DNA from: Prorocentrum cordatum
Lineage: Eukaryota; Sar; Dinophyceae; Prorocentrales; Prorocentraceae
Direction of reading: 5' to 3'
Assembly: GCA_963575745.1 (NCBI GenBank)
Contig: CAUYUJ010018493.1
Coordinates: 397,131 to 461,130, forward strand
DNA length: 64,000 nucleotides
Positions 22,984-33,690 of this stretch are shown piece after piece. The translations under genes and the position numbers were made by a program. Numbering within the stretch: the first letter of the stretch is position 1; the number at the start of each line of letters is the position of its first letter. The notes under the pieces were generated by a model. That model did not search any database, had not been told where the DNA came from, and saw nothing but the letters and a program-made list of their open reading frames with translations.

Positions 22984-23249
22984 CCAAAGAGGGAGGAGGG
23001 GAGGAGGGATAGCACCACACCACGAGAAGGCCGTCGCCACCCGGTCCTGGGGGCGGGTCGTCCAGCCACGCGGCGGACTGCGGCCCGAGGTCGACCACGG
23101 CGTAGGGGTCGCTGTTGCGGCTGAGGCCGTGGCCCGATCTGCCAGCCATGGCATCACCAATTCGGGGGGATGGGGGAGGGAGGGGGCGGGGTAGAGAGGA
23201 GGGAGGATAGAGAGGAAGGGGAGGAGGGAGGAGTGGGCAGAATGAGGAA

Positions 23250-23398
23250 GGAGCAGTGATGATGATCGTGATGATGATGTGGATGTGGATGTGGATGTCG
23301 ACGACGACGACGACGATGACGATGACGCTCGTGATGATGATGGCATGGTGACGGTGATGACATGATGATGATGACGATGATAATGATGATGACGATGC

Positions 23399-23463
<65 letters not shown>

Positions 23464-23640
23464 GTGATGATGATGCTGATGCTGATGATGCTGATACTGA
23501 TGCTGATGCTGCTGATGATGATGATGAGGAGGACGAGGACGACGAGGACGAGGAGGATGAGGAGGAGGAGGAGCAGGAGGAGCAGGAGGCGGAGGATGAT
23601 GATGCTGATGACGAGGATGAGGATGAGGGGGAGGCAGGAT
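23250..23640. repeat. (GAT)n-rich microsatellite
   Basis: Long ATG/GAT triplet tract, near perfect at 23400-23465, passing into GAC and GGA variants. It gives poly-Met, poly-Asp, poly-Ile or poly-His frames only. The 23640-23945 stretch after it shows nothing supportable. Confidence 0.93.
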
Positions 23641-23949
23641 GATAATGGATGAAAAGCATGACGAGGGATATAAGGAGGAAATACAAGGAAAAGAGGGGAA
23701 GGAGGTAGGCTGAGGAAGGTGGGCGGAGTGAAAGGGAAGACGAAGACCAGGGGAGGGAGAGAGAAATTGAGGCCAGCGCCTCGAGCCCAAATGGCTGCGG
23801 ACACACTCAACAGGCTGAACGCACGCGCCGCCCGCATGGTGAGGGACGTGATACATGATTTGAACGATGCAGGCATACACGGATCTTCGATAACCGAAGA
23901 CAGCACACCAAATGAGAACGTGTAACTCGGGTGCGATCCCCCAGCATCC

Positions 23950-24008
23950 TGCTCCCTCCTCCTCCTCCTCCGCATCCTACATCCTCTCCTCCTCCTCCTC
24001 CTCCTCCT

Positions 24009-24046
<38 letters not shown>

Positions 24047-24047
24047 A

Positions 24048-24092
<45 letters not shown>

Positions 24093-24123
24093 CCTCCTCC
24101 TCCTCCTCCTCCTCCTCCTCCTC

Positions 24124-24156
<33 letters not shown>

Positions 24157-24160
24157 AAGC
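23950..24160. repeat. (CTC)n and (CTGCTC)n tract
   Basis: Polypyrimidine tract with an internal hexamer block of CTGCTC at about 24012-24090. This is the opposite strand polarity from most purine tracts in the window. Confidence 0.93.
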
Positions 24161-24244
24161 CTTCTGCTCAGCGGCCCTCCCGCCTGCAGGGAGGACGGCA
24201 CCCCTCGGTAGGCAGGCCGGCGAAGAGAGATTGGAATCTCGGGC

Positions 24245-24540
24245 GGGAGGAGACAAGGGGAGGCGGGAGGGAGGAGTGAGGACGACGCGCGGGGAGGCGG
24301 GGGTGGATGAGGACGACGCGTGGGGAGGAGTGAGGACGAGGACGAGGACGAGACAAGGGGAGGAGGACGAGGAGTGAGGACGAGGACGACGCGTGGGGAG
24401 GAGTGAGGACGACGCGTGGGGAGGAGTGAGGACGAGGACGAGACAAGGGGAGGAGTGAGGACGACGCGCGGGGAGGCGGAGGTGGATGAGGACGAGGGCA
24501 ACGACGAGGAGGATGAGGAGAGGATGGTCAGGATTCCTGC
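24245..24540. repeat. GACGACGCG(T/C)GGGGAGG minisatellite
   Basis: Tandem variants of GAGGACGACGCGTGGGGAGG with GAGGACGAGGACGAGACAAG inserts. It contains recurring MluI-like ACGCGT sites and no gene. Confidence 0.8.
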
Positions 24541-24744
24541 AGGAGGTGGAGGGAGGAGACCGGAGAGGGGTGCCAGAACAGGGCGATGGCAGGATCCCCC
24601 CCCCCCGTCTCCTTCATCAGTTGACCAGGGTCAGGGGGCCTCGACCCCAATAGCCCGCGCCCATCGGGTGCCGAAAGCACAGCACCTGCGACGAACTCGC
24701 TTCCAAAGTCCAAAGCCCGAACCGATCTCAAGAAAACGCCCATC

Positions 24745-24805
24745 CTCCTCCTCCTCCTCCTCCTCCTCCTCCTCCTCCTCCTCCTCCTCCTCCTCCTGCT
24801 CCTGC
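24745..24805. repeat. (CTC)n microsatellite
   Basis: Near-perfect CTC run of about 55 bases ending in CTGCTCCTGCTCC. The flanking bases hold no supported gene. Confidence 0.9.
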
Positions 24806-24989
24806 TCCACTTCCGTGCTGCGAGAAGGAGATCCTCGCGGATTCCTTGGGTCGGCGACGCACGCTCCCTGGCGCGATCCAGGGGCGATGCATTCCCTCCC
24901 TGCGCCTATCCCCCCATAACGTTGCCCCTGACAACGCGCGCCCCCCCTCCCCCCCCGACGTCGCGATATTTCACAGCGTGGGCCGTGGG

Positions 24990-25085
24990 AGATCGCAACC
25001 CCTTCCCGGGAGCCTCACTTTGCATGCCGAGTCGTTTTCTGGTGGTCGCGGGGCCCGGTGAGGGCTCCCGGAGGCCGAAAATGGG
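24990..25085. repeat. Dispersed repeat family R, copy 1
   Basis: Core GAGTCGTTTTCTGGTGGTCG, then GGGGCCCGGTGAGGGC and CCCGGAGGCCGAAAATG. Related copies lie at 53175-53435 (split by a MITE), 57455-57550 and 63597-63690, all in the same orientation. No coding region. Confidence 0.7.
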
Positions 25086-25329
25086 GGAAGCAACGAAGAA
25101 CGTCGTGATGTTTGTCACAGCGCGCAGGGCTCTGGGCGTGGGCAATTGTCAATCATATTTTGGATGCGGATATCTCGCTCCAGAGCGGCCCGAAACGCTC
25201 TAGGAGCGTTCCGGGGCGCCGGCGCGTACCCTCGTCTGATCCTTACCCCGTCGCATCCTGACCCCTCATCTGATTTTCGTCTGATCGGCCCTCGTCTGAT
25301 CATCATCCTGCCCTCGTCTGTAGAGGAAC

Positions 25330-25481
25330 GAGAAGTATGCACATGCACCGATTCTGGCCAGGCCCATCCTGGGCCCAGGATCGGTGCATACGCCCTCCTG
25401 CCTTGGCCAGGAGAGCCTATGCACTGATCCTGGGCCAAGGATAGGCATGGCCAAGATCGGTGCATGTGCATATTTCTCTTC
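25330..25481. mobile_element. 152-bp element with about 32-bp terminal inverted repeats
   Basis: The left end AGAAGTATGCACATGCACCG, then ATTCTGGCCAGGCC, is mirrored on the right as GGCATGGCCAAGATCGGTGC, then ATGTGCATATTTCT. The arms pair with few mismatches. A minimal relative (ATATGCACCG...CGGTGTGTGTAT) lies at 41968-42030. No coding region, so a MITE or introner-like hairpin. Confidence 0.75.
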
Positions 25482-26280
25482 GCCCGAGTCTGATCCTGAC
25501 ACCGTCCCCTGACGCAGTCTTGCATCCAGGATCCGTTCTGGAGGGCGCCCGCGGGCCCGAGATCGGTCCCCCGGAGGCCAAAACCAAGTGACAACCTCGT
25601 CGATCCTTCCTCGATCGACCGGCGATCCTTGGTTCTCATCCTGTCATCGGCCTCCTGGCCCAGGGTGCCAGGAGATTGGCCTGAGCGCCCGCTACGCGCA
25701 TACACAGCTCACACTCGCATCCCAGGAGAAGAACGCTCGAGAGGCTGTCTCGGGCGCCGCGCCCCCCTCAGAGCGTTCCAGAACGCTCTGAGAGCGTTCC
25801 GTGACGCTCTGGAACGGATGTATCCTCGATCTGGCCTCGTCCGAGCACTCCCCGAGGCTCATCGACCCCCCGCGGGGACCCCATGAGAGGGGGCCCCACG
25901 AGGCACACAAAGGCCCCCGCGGGCGGGAGGACAACGGCCTCTGAGATTCGTAAAAATCACGCCCGGAGCCCTGGACACCATCTTCCTGCGTCATGTCTCG
26001 AGCCAGATCGATCTGCGAGGGCCCCAGGGCCTGACAGACTGCGAAACCGCCCGGCTCGAAAACATGGCAACGCCAGGAACCCAGGGGGGGGGGCGACGAG
26101 GAGGACGGCGGCTGCGACGTCCGCGTCCCAACCGACTCTGAGCAACAAGCAAGACGCCCCGATTTCTCCGAGGCGCCGGATGCGCGGAAGCTTCTGGTCG
26201 CGCCCTGGCGCCCCAGGGCGGCGCCAGCGCTCCTGCCCCGGCGGCCCGAGCACGATCGGGGACGTCCAGCGCACGAGGCA
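25482..26280. other. Spacer with no recognised gene
   Basis: Contains short dispersed phrases (AGAACGCTCTGAGAGCGTTC palindrome near 25780-25800, related to GAGCGTTCC at 25205). No domain-bearing frame was found. Confidence 0.5.
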
Positions 26281-26425
26281 GGAGGAGGAGGAGGAGGAGG
26301 AGGAGGAGGAGGAGGAGGAGGAGGATGAGTGAGTGAGTGAGTGAGTGAGTGAGTGAGGAGGAGAAGGAGGAGGAGGACGAGGAGGAGGAGGAGGAGGAGA
26401 AGTGAGTGAGTGAGTGAGTGAGATC
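26281..26425. repeat. (GGA)n and (GAGT)n microsatellites
   Basis: GGA run, then GAGT tetranucleotides (26325-26356), GGA again, then GAGT again (26400-26420). A compound array with an alternating layout. Confidence 0.95.
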
Positions 26426-26698
26426 AGTCGCAGAGCGAGTTCGAGATGACGTTAGCTACGAACGACCAGCGTGAGCAACTCGGCCTTGCTGAGAGCCTTC
26501 GGCCATCGATCGGTGTGGATCCGATCTAAATGCTCACGGCAGTTCGAACTTGGATCCCCAAGACAAAGATGTCACGTCTCAGATTTACAGTCTGGCTACT
26601 GGCGCAATATTCGCAAGTCGCGCAACACCCCAAAACGCATGTGAATGTGTAGACGCATGCTAAGACTATTGTAAGGGTTTGAAACACCGCGATTGTAC

Positions 26699-26850
26699 CA
26701 GAACGCCACTCCTGGGACTTCAACGCCGCGAGTCATCATTACTGTTGCGACTTCACGATCCTGAGTCGAGCCAGAACACTGTTCCTGGGACTCCAACACC
26801 GCAGATCAATGTGACTGTTGCGGCCTGGCATTCCCACATCGTGCCCGGCT
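26699..26850. repeat. 74-bp tandem duplication
   Basis: AGAACGCCACTCCTGGGACT...ACTGTTGCGAC is repeated about 74 bases later as AGAACACTGTTCCTGGGACT...ACTGTTGCGGC. Flanking 26430-26700 is lower in GC and has no recognised gene. Confidence 0.65.
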
Positions 26851-27015
26851 GCCCAAACACCATTTCAAGGACGTGAACTGTGAGAATCCTTGAAAATGCT
26901 GCAAGCCCGAAAGACGAATGCGCGCGGCGCTAAGGCGAGAGCCACATTTTGATTACGACCCGCCCTCCATCCCTGAAGCTTTTGCAAACTTGACACATGA
27001 GCGCGGCACTATCAG

Positions 27016-27175
27016 GGGGACGTAAGACCTGGGTACAGGGGACTCGGAAATCCCCGACGAGGTCGTCAACAAAAATGACGAGGCCGAACCTGCATTTTGA
27101 CGAGGCCTCCCGCTGCAGACATCCCACGAAACTCCTCCTCGTCAAAATCCGAGGCGCGGTCGTCAAAAAACGATG
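27016..27175. repeat. Dispersed repeat family D, copy 1
   Basis: Begins ACGTAAGACCTGGGTACAGG, has TTTTGACGAGGCCTCCCGC and GCAGACATCCCACGAAACTC, and ends TCCGAGGCGCGGTCGTC. A close copy is at 52277-52420 and a diverged one at 62094-62232. Divergent tandem units of about 100 bases (GCGCGGC...CCACATTTTGAAA) flank it at 26916-27015 and 27222-27420. Confidence 0.8.
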
Positions 27176-27499
27176 GCGAACCCGAGTCCTGGCAAACCCC
27201 GGTCTTACGCTCCCCCGACACTAAACGATAACCACATTTTGAAAACTGGCCGCCGTCGATCCGTGAAGCTATTGCACTTGGTGTGCAACATCTGTGCGCG
27301 GCTTTACGGCGAAAGCCACATTTGGAAAACGAACCGCACAAACGAATGTGCGCGGCGCTAGGCGAGAACCACATTTTGAAAGTGAGCAGTCCCCCATCCG
27401 TGAAACTCTTGCAAATCTCAAGCTTCAAGATCATAAGCGAAACGCCCGGCTCGGCCTTTCGACCGGCCACGGGGTGCGACAGGGAGTAGGTATCCGAAA

Positions 27500-27690
27500 G
27501 GAAAAAAGAGAGGAGGAGGAGGAGGAGGAGGAGGAGGAGGAGGAGGAGGAGGAGGAAAAAAAGAGAGGAGGAGGAGGAAAAAAACAGGAGGAGGAGGAAA
27601 AAGAGAGAGAGGAGGAGGAGGAGGAGGAGGAGGAGGAGGAGGAGGAGGAGGAGGAGGAGGAGGAGGAGGAGGAGGAGCAGGAGGCGGCAA
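27500..27690. repeat. (GGA)n tract
   Basis: Long GGA repeat with AAAAAGAGA interruptions. Immediately next to the Pro/Ala-rich exon candidate at 27692-28026 on the minus strand. Confidence 0.95.
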
Positions 27691-27691
27691 G

Positions 27692-28026
27692 GGGAGGCGC
27701 CGGAGGCGGGGATTCTTCGATGGGGGCCACGCCGAGGGCACCCTCGGCTTCGCGCCTCGCCGGCCGCCCTGGCCGCCGGCGGCCGCCTCCCGCCCTGGCC
27801 GAGAGCACGCGGCGGCGGGCCCTCAGGCCTCACCCCTGGAGCCGCACAACAGGCCCACGTTCTCCTCGTCGGAGGCGGACTCCTCCGCGGGCGCGCCGCC
27901 CGCGGAGGGAGAGCCGCTCGCCTGCTCGGGCGCTGGGGCCACCGCGCCGACCTTCCGCGGAGCCGGCGCGGCGGCCGCCGGGGCGGCGCCCGGGGCCTCT
28001 CGGAGCAGGGACCGACCGCCCGGCAT
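27692..28026 (-). CDS. Possible exon, Pro/Ala-rich protein of unknown function
   Basis: On the minus strand an AG|G acceptor (GGGCCTATAG|GGATG) opens a frame PGGRSLLREAPGAAPA, continuing Ala/Pro-rich to EESASDEENVGLLCGSRGEA and a stop at 27823. Third codon positions are overwhelmingly C or G over about 65 codons, unlike the adjacent non-coding DNA. A second frame downstream (EGALGVAPIEESPPPAPP) also looks biased, so a splice near 27830 is possible. No domain is recognisable. It could also be chance in GC-rich DNA. Confidence 0.3.
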
Positions 28027-28384
28027 CCCTATAGGCCCACCACGAAATACTCTCAGAGCAGAAGGATGCTCGAAGGACAAGCCAAGACGGTGTCAGCCAG
28101 AACTGGTCTGGGAAACCGTCCGCGCGAACCACCAAAAGGTTCTTAGCACATTCCTTGGTGGGCGTCGTAGGCAGGCTAGGATCAGGTCGGGCATGTCCTA
28201 GTTCAGGTGGACGTTAGAATAACAATTTTAAACGATTTAAATAGTTATCAAACAATGATAAGAAGAACACGCAGCATCGTCACCATACTATTCTTCCCAA
28301 CCATCCTTGGTTGGGTATTCGTTTTGAATAGAGCACTGCGGTCGCGTCTCCTTCTCCTCCTCTTCCCGCCTCCCGCCTCCTGCC

Positions 28385-28515
28385 TCTCGCCGCTTTATCT
28401 GCCTCTCTCTCTGTCTCTGTTTGTCTCTTGCTCTAGTTCTCTCGTTATCTCTCTCCCTCTCCGTCTCTTTCTCTTTCTCCCTCTCTCTCTCTCTCTCTCT
28501 TTCTCTCCCTCTTTG
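28385..28515. repeat. (CT)n microsatellite
   Basis: CT/TCTC repeats with TTTG interruptions, directly before the 101-bp tandem array. The lower-GC stretch 28200-28330 has no gene. Confidence 0.9.
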
Positions 28516-28532
28516 CCTGCGGTACATGTCTA

Positions 28533-29283
28533 GGACCTCGCCGTCCATGGGGGGCTGCGATCTGCGACACTGTCGCCAATTTCGAGGGCTGCTGGTGGGC
28601 ACAGCGGAGTGAGGCAGCGCGCAAACGTGAGCGGGACCTCGCCGTCCCCGGGGGGCTGCGATCTGCGACACTGTCGCCACTTTCGAGGGCTGCTGGTGGG
28701 CCCAGCGGAGTGAGGCAGCGCGCAAACGTGAGCGGGACCTCGCTGTCCCCGGGGGGCTGCGATCTGCGACACTGTAGCCACTTTCGAGGGCTGCTGGTGG
28801 GCCCAGCGGAGTGAGGCAGCGCGCAAACGTGAGCGGGACCTCGCTGTCCCCGGGGGGCTGCGATCTGCGACACTGTCGCCACTTTCGAAGGCTGCTGGTG
28901 GGACCGGCGAAATGAGGCACCGCGCAGGCCTGAGCGGAACCTCGCCGTCCTTGGGAGGCTGCGATCTGCGACACTGTAGCCACTTTCGAAGGCTGCTGGT
29001 GGGACCGGCGAAATGAGGCACCGCGCAGGCCTGTGCGGAACCTCGCCGTCCCTGGGAGGCTGCGATCTGCGACACTGTAGCCACTTTCGAGGGCTGCTGG
29101 TGGGTCCAGCGGGGTGAGGCACCGCGCAGACCTGAGCGGAACCTCGCCGTCCCTGGGAGGCTGCGATCTGCGACACTGTAGCCACTTTCGAGGGCTGCTG
29201 GTGGGTCCAGCGGAGTGAAGCACCGCGCAGACCTGAGCGGGACGTCGCCGTCCCTGGGGGCCTGCGATCTGCGACATTGTCGT
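28533..29283. repeat. 101-bp tandem array, about 7.5 copies
   Basis: Units start GGACCTCGCCGTCCC at 28533, 28634, 28735, 28836, 28937, 29038, 29139 and 29240 and contain GGGGGCTGCGATCTGCGACA. Copies differ by a few bases in two subtypes (GTGAGGCAGCGCGCAAACGT versus ATGAGGCACCGCGCAGGCCT). Because 101 is not a multiple of three the array opens all three frames in rotation. I do not consider it coding. Confidence 0.95.
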
Positions 29284-29655
29284 TGGGTCCAGGGGAAGTT
29301 GCGGAGGGCCAGCCTAGCGGCGCCCCGCCGCGGGTTCAGAACATGCGTCGTCGCTTGGGAATTTTGGTTCGAGGGAGCCATGTCATTTCGTTGCGACCCC
29401 GCCGACGTTTCAAGCCCGTTGCCCGCCTTTTCCGTTTGGACCTTGCCTTATTGACTCAGGGGGTCATTTTGTTACTCATCTTTACCACGCTTTTTCCCTT
29501 GATCGGGGACCTGCTCCCGAATGCCGCTCGCAAGAGTATATGCGTCCACGTCACGTCGTCACCCTCATACCAAATCTCCCAAGCTACTCCTGCCCTGCGC
29601 TGCGCAGTGGTAGGGTACGTCGCCAGGGCAATGTTCTACTACTCTGGAATATTCC
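29284..29655. other. Spacer, no gene recognised
   Basis: Lower GC than the surroundings, immediately downstream (minus strand) of the exon candidate at 29658-29974. It could be intron of that gene. No further exon was found in it. Confidence 0.4.
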
Positions 29656-29657
29656 TC

Positions 29658-29974
29658 CTGTAGAGGGCCAGGTGGCCGACTGAAGGCCAGGACGCTTTGC
29701 CACTGCTCGACCTCTGGCCGGCAGAGCCAGCACGCCAGCGCCGTGGCTGCCGCGGGCCCCACGGCCAGCAAGACCAGCGCGGGCACCGGCACGAGCACGC
29801 CTCCCGCGGCGGCTGCTGCGGGCGGGCCCGCTGCGGCCCCCGGCGCCGCAGGCGCGACGGAGGGGCCCCCCGAGGGCGGCGGCGGCTCCGCGTTGGCGTC
29901 GGGCGCCTCCGCGGCGGGCGCCCCCGGCGGGCGCACGCCGGCGGGGCCGTCGCCCAGGGCCGCGGGAGGCGTGC
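29658..29974 (-). CDS. Possible exon: Pro/Ala-rich with one membrane segment
   Basis: The minus frame opens after a CTTCTACAG|G acceptor: TPPAALGDGPAGVRPPGAPA, then Ala/Pro/Ser low complexity, then a hydrophobic stretch GGVLVPVPALVLLAVGPAAA TALACWLC fit for a membrane span, then RPEVEQWQSVLAFSRPPGPLQ. Codons are nearly all C/G-ending. The exon's end CCCTCTACAG|G copies the acceptor sequence CCTTCTACAG|G, the direct-repeat pattern seen at other intron borders in this window. No family recognised, and neighbouring exons were not found. Confidence 0.4.
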
Positions 29975-30185
29975 CTGTAGAAGGGCAACGGTCCAGACCC
30001 CGCCGGGGTCACGGAACAAATCATGACAGAAGGCTTGTCGCTGCTTTCGGCCTCGAAGGGGCCCTGACCAGCCCTCGAGACCGTCAGAAGCGACCGGGAT
30101 GAGAAACAGGTCCCGGGAAGTGGGTCCAGGCCTCTACGGGTCGACGTTCTGAATAAATCATGACGTCGGGGTTCTGGGTTAGGGG

Positions 30186-30300
30186 GGATGCATCGACCCC
30201 CAATCGCCTCTGCATCGCCGATAGGGACCTGGCGGACAACCCCTCCCAGGACCACAATCCAGGGCCTATCGCCGATCTATCGGCGACGTATCGACGAGTC
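30186..30300. repeat. CATCGCCGAT-type degenerate repeat
   Basis: Short palindromic units (GCATCGCCGAT, TATCGCCGAT, TATCGGCGA) in loose succession. Richer versions lie at 56195-56400 and 60450-60660. Confidence 0.5.
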
Positions 30301-30343
30301 AGGCTCGGTGCTTCCCGCCCTGAGCTGGTCCCCCCCGCGGCGC

Positions 30344-30660
30344 GTACACGGTGGTTATGGGGGAGGGGGCAGGCTTCTTAGAAAGAGGCTGCTTCTTAGA
30401 AGGACTCAGCCTTACACCTATGGATAATAAGCAGCCGACAAAGAACGTACGCGCCCAACCACGCACATGAACACGGCCCCAAAGTCGGCGAGACCGGCCG
30501 CGTGATACGAACGCTCGCGCAAATCGTATTCTCGAAACCAACGTGGATTCATGCACATGTACGTGCTTCATTCGCTCCCGAGTTAAAGCCCGCGCCTTCT
30601 GAGAAGCAGGGGTGCCTCTAAGAAGCCTTCCCACCTCCCCTTTCCCCCTCTGCGCGTCCC
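30344..30660. mobile_element. Hairpin element related to GT61 intron 4
   Basis: The left arm GGGGGAGGGGGCAGGCTTCTTAG...GCTGCTTCTTAGAAGG pairs with the right arm CCTTCTGAGAAGCAG...CTCTAAGAAGCC...CCCCTCTGCGCG. The same arms bound intron 4 of the GT61 gene (43171-43319). This copy is longer, with about 200 bases of unrelated interior. It lies outside any recognised gene. Confidence 0.7.
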
Positions 30661-30935
30661 CTTCCTAGCGCCTAGCGCTGCCCCATCAAATCAGCAGAAA
30701 GGAAGGAAGACGCCAGCTGGAGGCCACAGTGTCCGGTTCGGGACTACATCATCAGGCTGTGTGGCTGTGCTGTCGCCGCCTCTGCTCGGGCGCTGCCCCG
30801 GAAGAGCACTGTTCACCTACACCGATCCTGGCGAGGCTCAGGCCGGGCCCAGCTTCGGCGCACGCGCCCCCCCTCCCCTGGCCTTGCCCGGGAGTCGCAC
30901 CCATCGGTCGGAGGAGGTGACCAGAAACACGAAGT

Positions 30936-31121
30936 AGGAAGTCGCTGGAAGCAGAGTGGGCCTCCGCCCGGCCCCTCAAGAGGAGGGAACAGGGAAGACC
31001 GCTCGACTTTTGAAATAGGAAGGCGGCTAGGAAGGCGTTGGAAATAGATTGGGCTTCCGACCGCCCCTTAAAGAGGAGAGAGCAGGGATAACCGCTCGAC
31101 TCGTGAGGTGGCAAGGCTGCA
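30936..31121. repeat. 93-bp tandem duplication
   Basis: AGGAAGTCGCTGGAAGCAGA... at 30936 is repeated at 31029 as AGGAAGGCGTTGGAAATAGA..., both ending near CCGCTCGACT. About 80% identity by eye. Confidence 0.75.
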
Positions 31122-31369
31122 ACAAGTAGGTGGGGATCTGGGAAGCCAAGAACTCCTACCTTCGACGACCGACGGGTATATTATCAGAGTGAGGGGGCCG
31201 AACAATCATTCATTGTCCCTGGGTGCGTGGATAATTTGGAGAATCGTGTTGAGAATTCTGGTTGTTGCGAAGTTGTTTTTGTTGCTGTTGAATTCTCAAT
31301 TATAGAAAATATTTTTTTATCACCGGAAACGGTTCCTGGCGCGCTCGCCTGGACGCCGGCTACATTTTC

Positions 31370-31750
31370 TCTGAAAACGAAGCTCCCGCTCGAGCGTTGG
31401 CTTGACCCTAAAAGCGCACCCTTGGAGGCCCAGCTGCGACCACAACGGTTCCCTCTCGATACTTCCTCACGCTTTGCTTCGAGACACCCTGGCCAGAGAG
31501 GCCTCCAGGAACGGCGCTCTCGTTCCAGACCTCCTCGCAATTCAATCAAGTTGGCGGGTGCCCTGCCACGTCGACAAAGGCTCCTGCTCGATGCCCCCTT
31601 ACGATTTACCCTGAGAGCCCCTGGCCAGGAAGGCCCCCGAACTCGGGAACGGCGCTCTCCCTCGAGACATCCTCATGATTCAACCAAATAGGTGGAGGCC
31701 CACATGCGACGACAAGGGCTCCCGTTCGATCTTTCCTCAAGATGTATTCG
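31370..31750. repeat. Repeat family E block, left of minisatellite
   Basis: Diverged tandem units of about 130 bases with CTCCCGCTCGATACTTCCTC, CGAGACGCCCTGGCCAGAGA and GGAACGGCGCTCTCGCT. The same unit type lies on the other side of the minisatellite (33690-34040) and at 39740-40080, so the minisatellite expanded within a family E array. Confidence 0.75.
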
Positions 31751-33690
31751 CAGAGGCCCTTGCCCCACGAGGTCCTGCCGCGCTGCCCGTCGAGGCCCCG
31801 AAGCACAACACACTGAGGCCAAGAGTAAGACCACAGGGACCGTAGCATGCTGCCCGCAAGCCCTCCGGCACAGCCCACATAGGCGCCAAGCGCGCCCACT
31901 GAGGCCCCCCCGCGCTGCCCACGTCCAAAGCGCGCCCACAGAGGGCCCACGCTGCCCAAAGAGGCCCCCGGCGACCACAGAAGCCCCAGCACATAAAGGC
32001 CCCGAGCGCGCCCACAGAGGCCCCAGCGTGCTATTAAAAGAACACCTCCGGCAAAACCCGCAGAGGCCCAAACCCCCGCCCCAAACGCGCCCACGGAGGC
32101 CCCAACGCGCTGCCCACGGAGGCCGCCCGTGCCACGGAGGCCCCGCGCGCGCCCACAGAGGCCCGACCCCGCGGAGGCCCCGAGCGCGCCCGCAGAGGGC
32201 TCCGCGCGCTGCCCAATGAGGCCCTCTGGCACAGCCCACAGATGCCCCAAGCGCGCCCACAGAGGCCATCAGAGGCCCCATCCCGCATAGGCCCCAAGCG
32301 CGCCCATAGCCACAGAGGCCCCAGCGCGCTGCCCACGGAGGCCCCCGACACAGCCCACAAGGACCCCGGCCTACAGAGGCCCCAAGCGCGCCCACAGTGG
32401 CCCCAAGCGCGCCCACAGTGGCTCCAGTCCGCAGAAGCCCCAAACACGCCCGCAGAAGCCCCAGCGCGCTGCCCAATGAGGCCCCCGACGCAGCCCACAG
32501 TGGCCCCAGCCCACGGAGGCCCCAAGCGCGCCCACAGAGGCCCAAGCGCGCTGCCAAATGAAGCCCCTGGCACCCACAGAAGCCCCAGAGGCCCCGAGCA
32601 CGCCCACGGAGGCCCCAGCGTGCTATTAAATGAAACCCTCCAGCAAAACCCACAGAGGCCCAAACCCCCGCCCCAAACGCGCTGCCCACGGAGGCCCCCC
32701 GCTCCACGGAGGCCCCGCGCGCGCCCACAGAGGCCCGAGCCCGCGGAGGCCCCGACGCAGCCCTCAAAGGGCTCTGCGCGCAGCCCACTGAGGCCCTCTG
32801 GCACAGCCCACAGAGGCCCCAAGCGCGCCCACAGAAGCCATCAGAGGCCCCAGCCCGCATAGGCTCCAAGCGCGCCCACAGAGGCCCCAACGCGCTGCCC
32901 ACGGAGGCCCCCGACACAGCCCACAGCCCACAGAGGCCCCAAGCGCGCCCAGAGAGGCCCCAAGCGCGCCCGCAGTGGCCCCAGTCCGCAGAAGCCCCAA
33001 ACACGCCCACAGAAGCCCCAGCGCGCTGCCCACTGAGGCCCCGACACAGCGCACAAAAGGCCCCAGCCCACGGAGGCCCCAAGCGCGCCCACAGAGACCC
33101 CAGAGCGCTGCCCAATGAGGCCCTCGACGCAACCCACCACAGCCCAAGCCCCCGCCCCAAGCGCGCCCACGGAGGCTCCAACGCGCTGCCCACGGAGGCC
33201 ACCCGTTCCACAGAGGCCCCTCGCGCCCCGAGCGCGCCCTCAGAGGGCCCCGCGCGCTGCCCACTGAGGCCCCCCAGCGCGGCCCACAGCAACCCCAAGC
33301 GCGCCCGCAGAGGCCCCGGCGCGCTGCCCACTGAGGCACCCGACGCGGCCCGCAGGGGCCCGCGCCCGCAGAACCCTACGCGCGCCCACAGAGGCCCCAG
33401 TCCGCAGAGGCCCCAAGCGCGCCGACAGAGGGCCCAGCGCGCTGCCCAACGAGGCCCTGACACAGCCCGCAGAAGCCCTAGCCGACAGAGGCCCCAAGCG
33501 CGCCCACCGAGGCCCCGGCGCGCTGCCCAACGAGGCCCTCGACAGAACCCACAACAGCTCAAGCCCCCGCCCCAAGCGTGCCCACAGAGGCCCCAACGCG
33601 CTGCCCACGGAAGCACGCCGTTCCACCGAGGGTTCCGCGCGCGCCCACAGAGGCCCGAGCCCACAGAGGTCCCGGACGCGCCCACAAAGG
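31751..33690. repeat. 2-kb minisatellite of GCCCACAGAGGCCCCAAGCG units
   Basis: About 1.9 kb of units of roughly 20-21 bases (CCCACAGAGGCCCCAAGCGC and CGCTGCCCACGGAGGCCCC) in higher-order blocks of a few hundred bases (compare 32230-32640 with 32815-33130). The unit lacks stops, so one minus frame is open for about 670 codons reading GLCGRAWGLCGLGPLWA. The composition simply follows the repeat, so I do not call a gene. Confidence 0.92.

Noticed and set aside
31673-33685. 670-codon minus-strand frame GLCGRAWGLCGLGPLWA
   Set aside because: It is wholly inside the minisatellite and other frames are also open for hundreds of codons. Openness follows from a stop-free unit.
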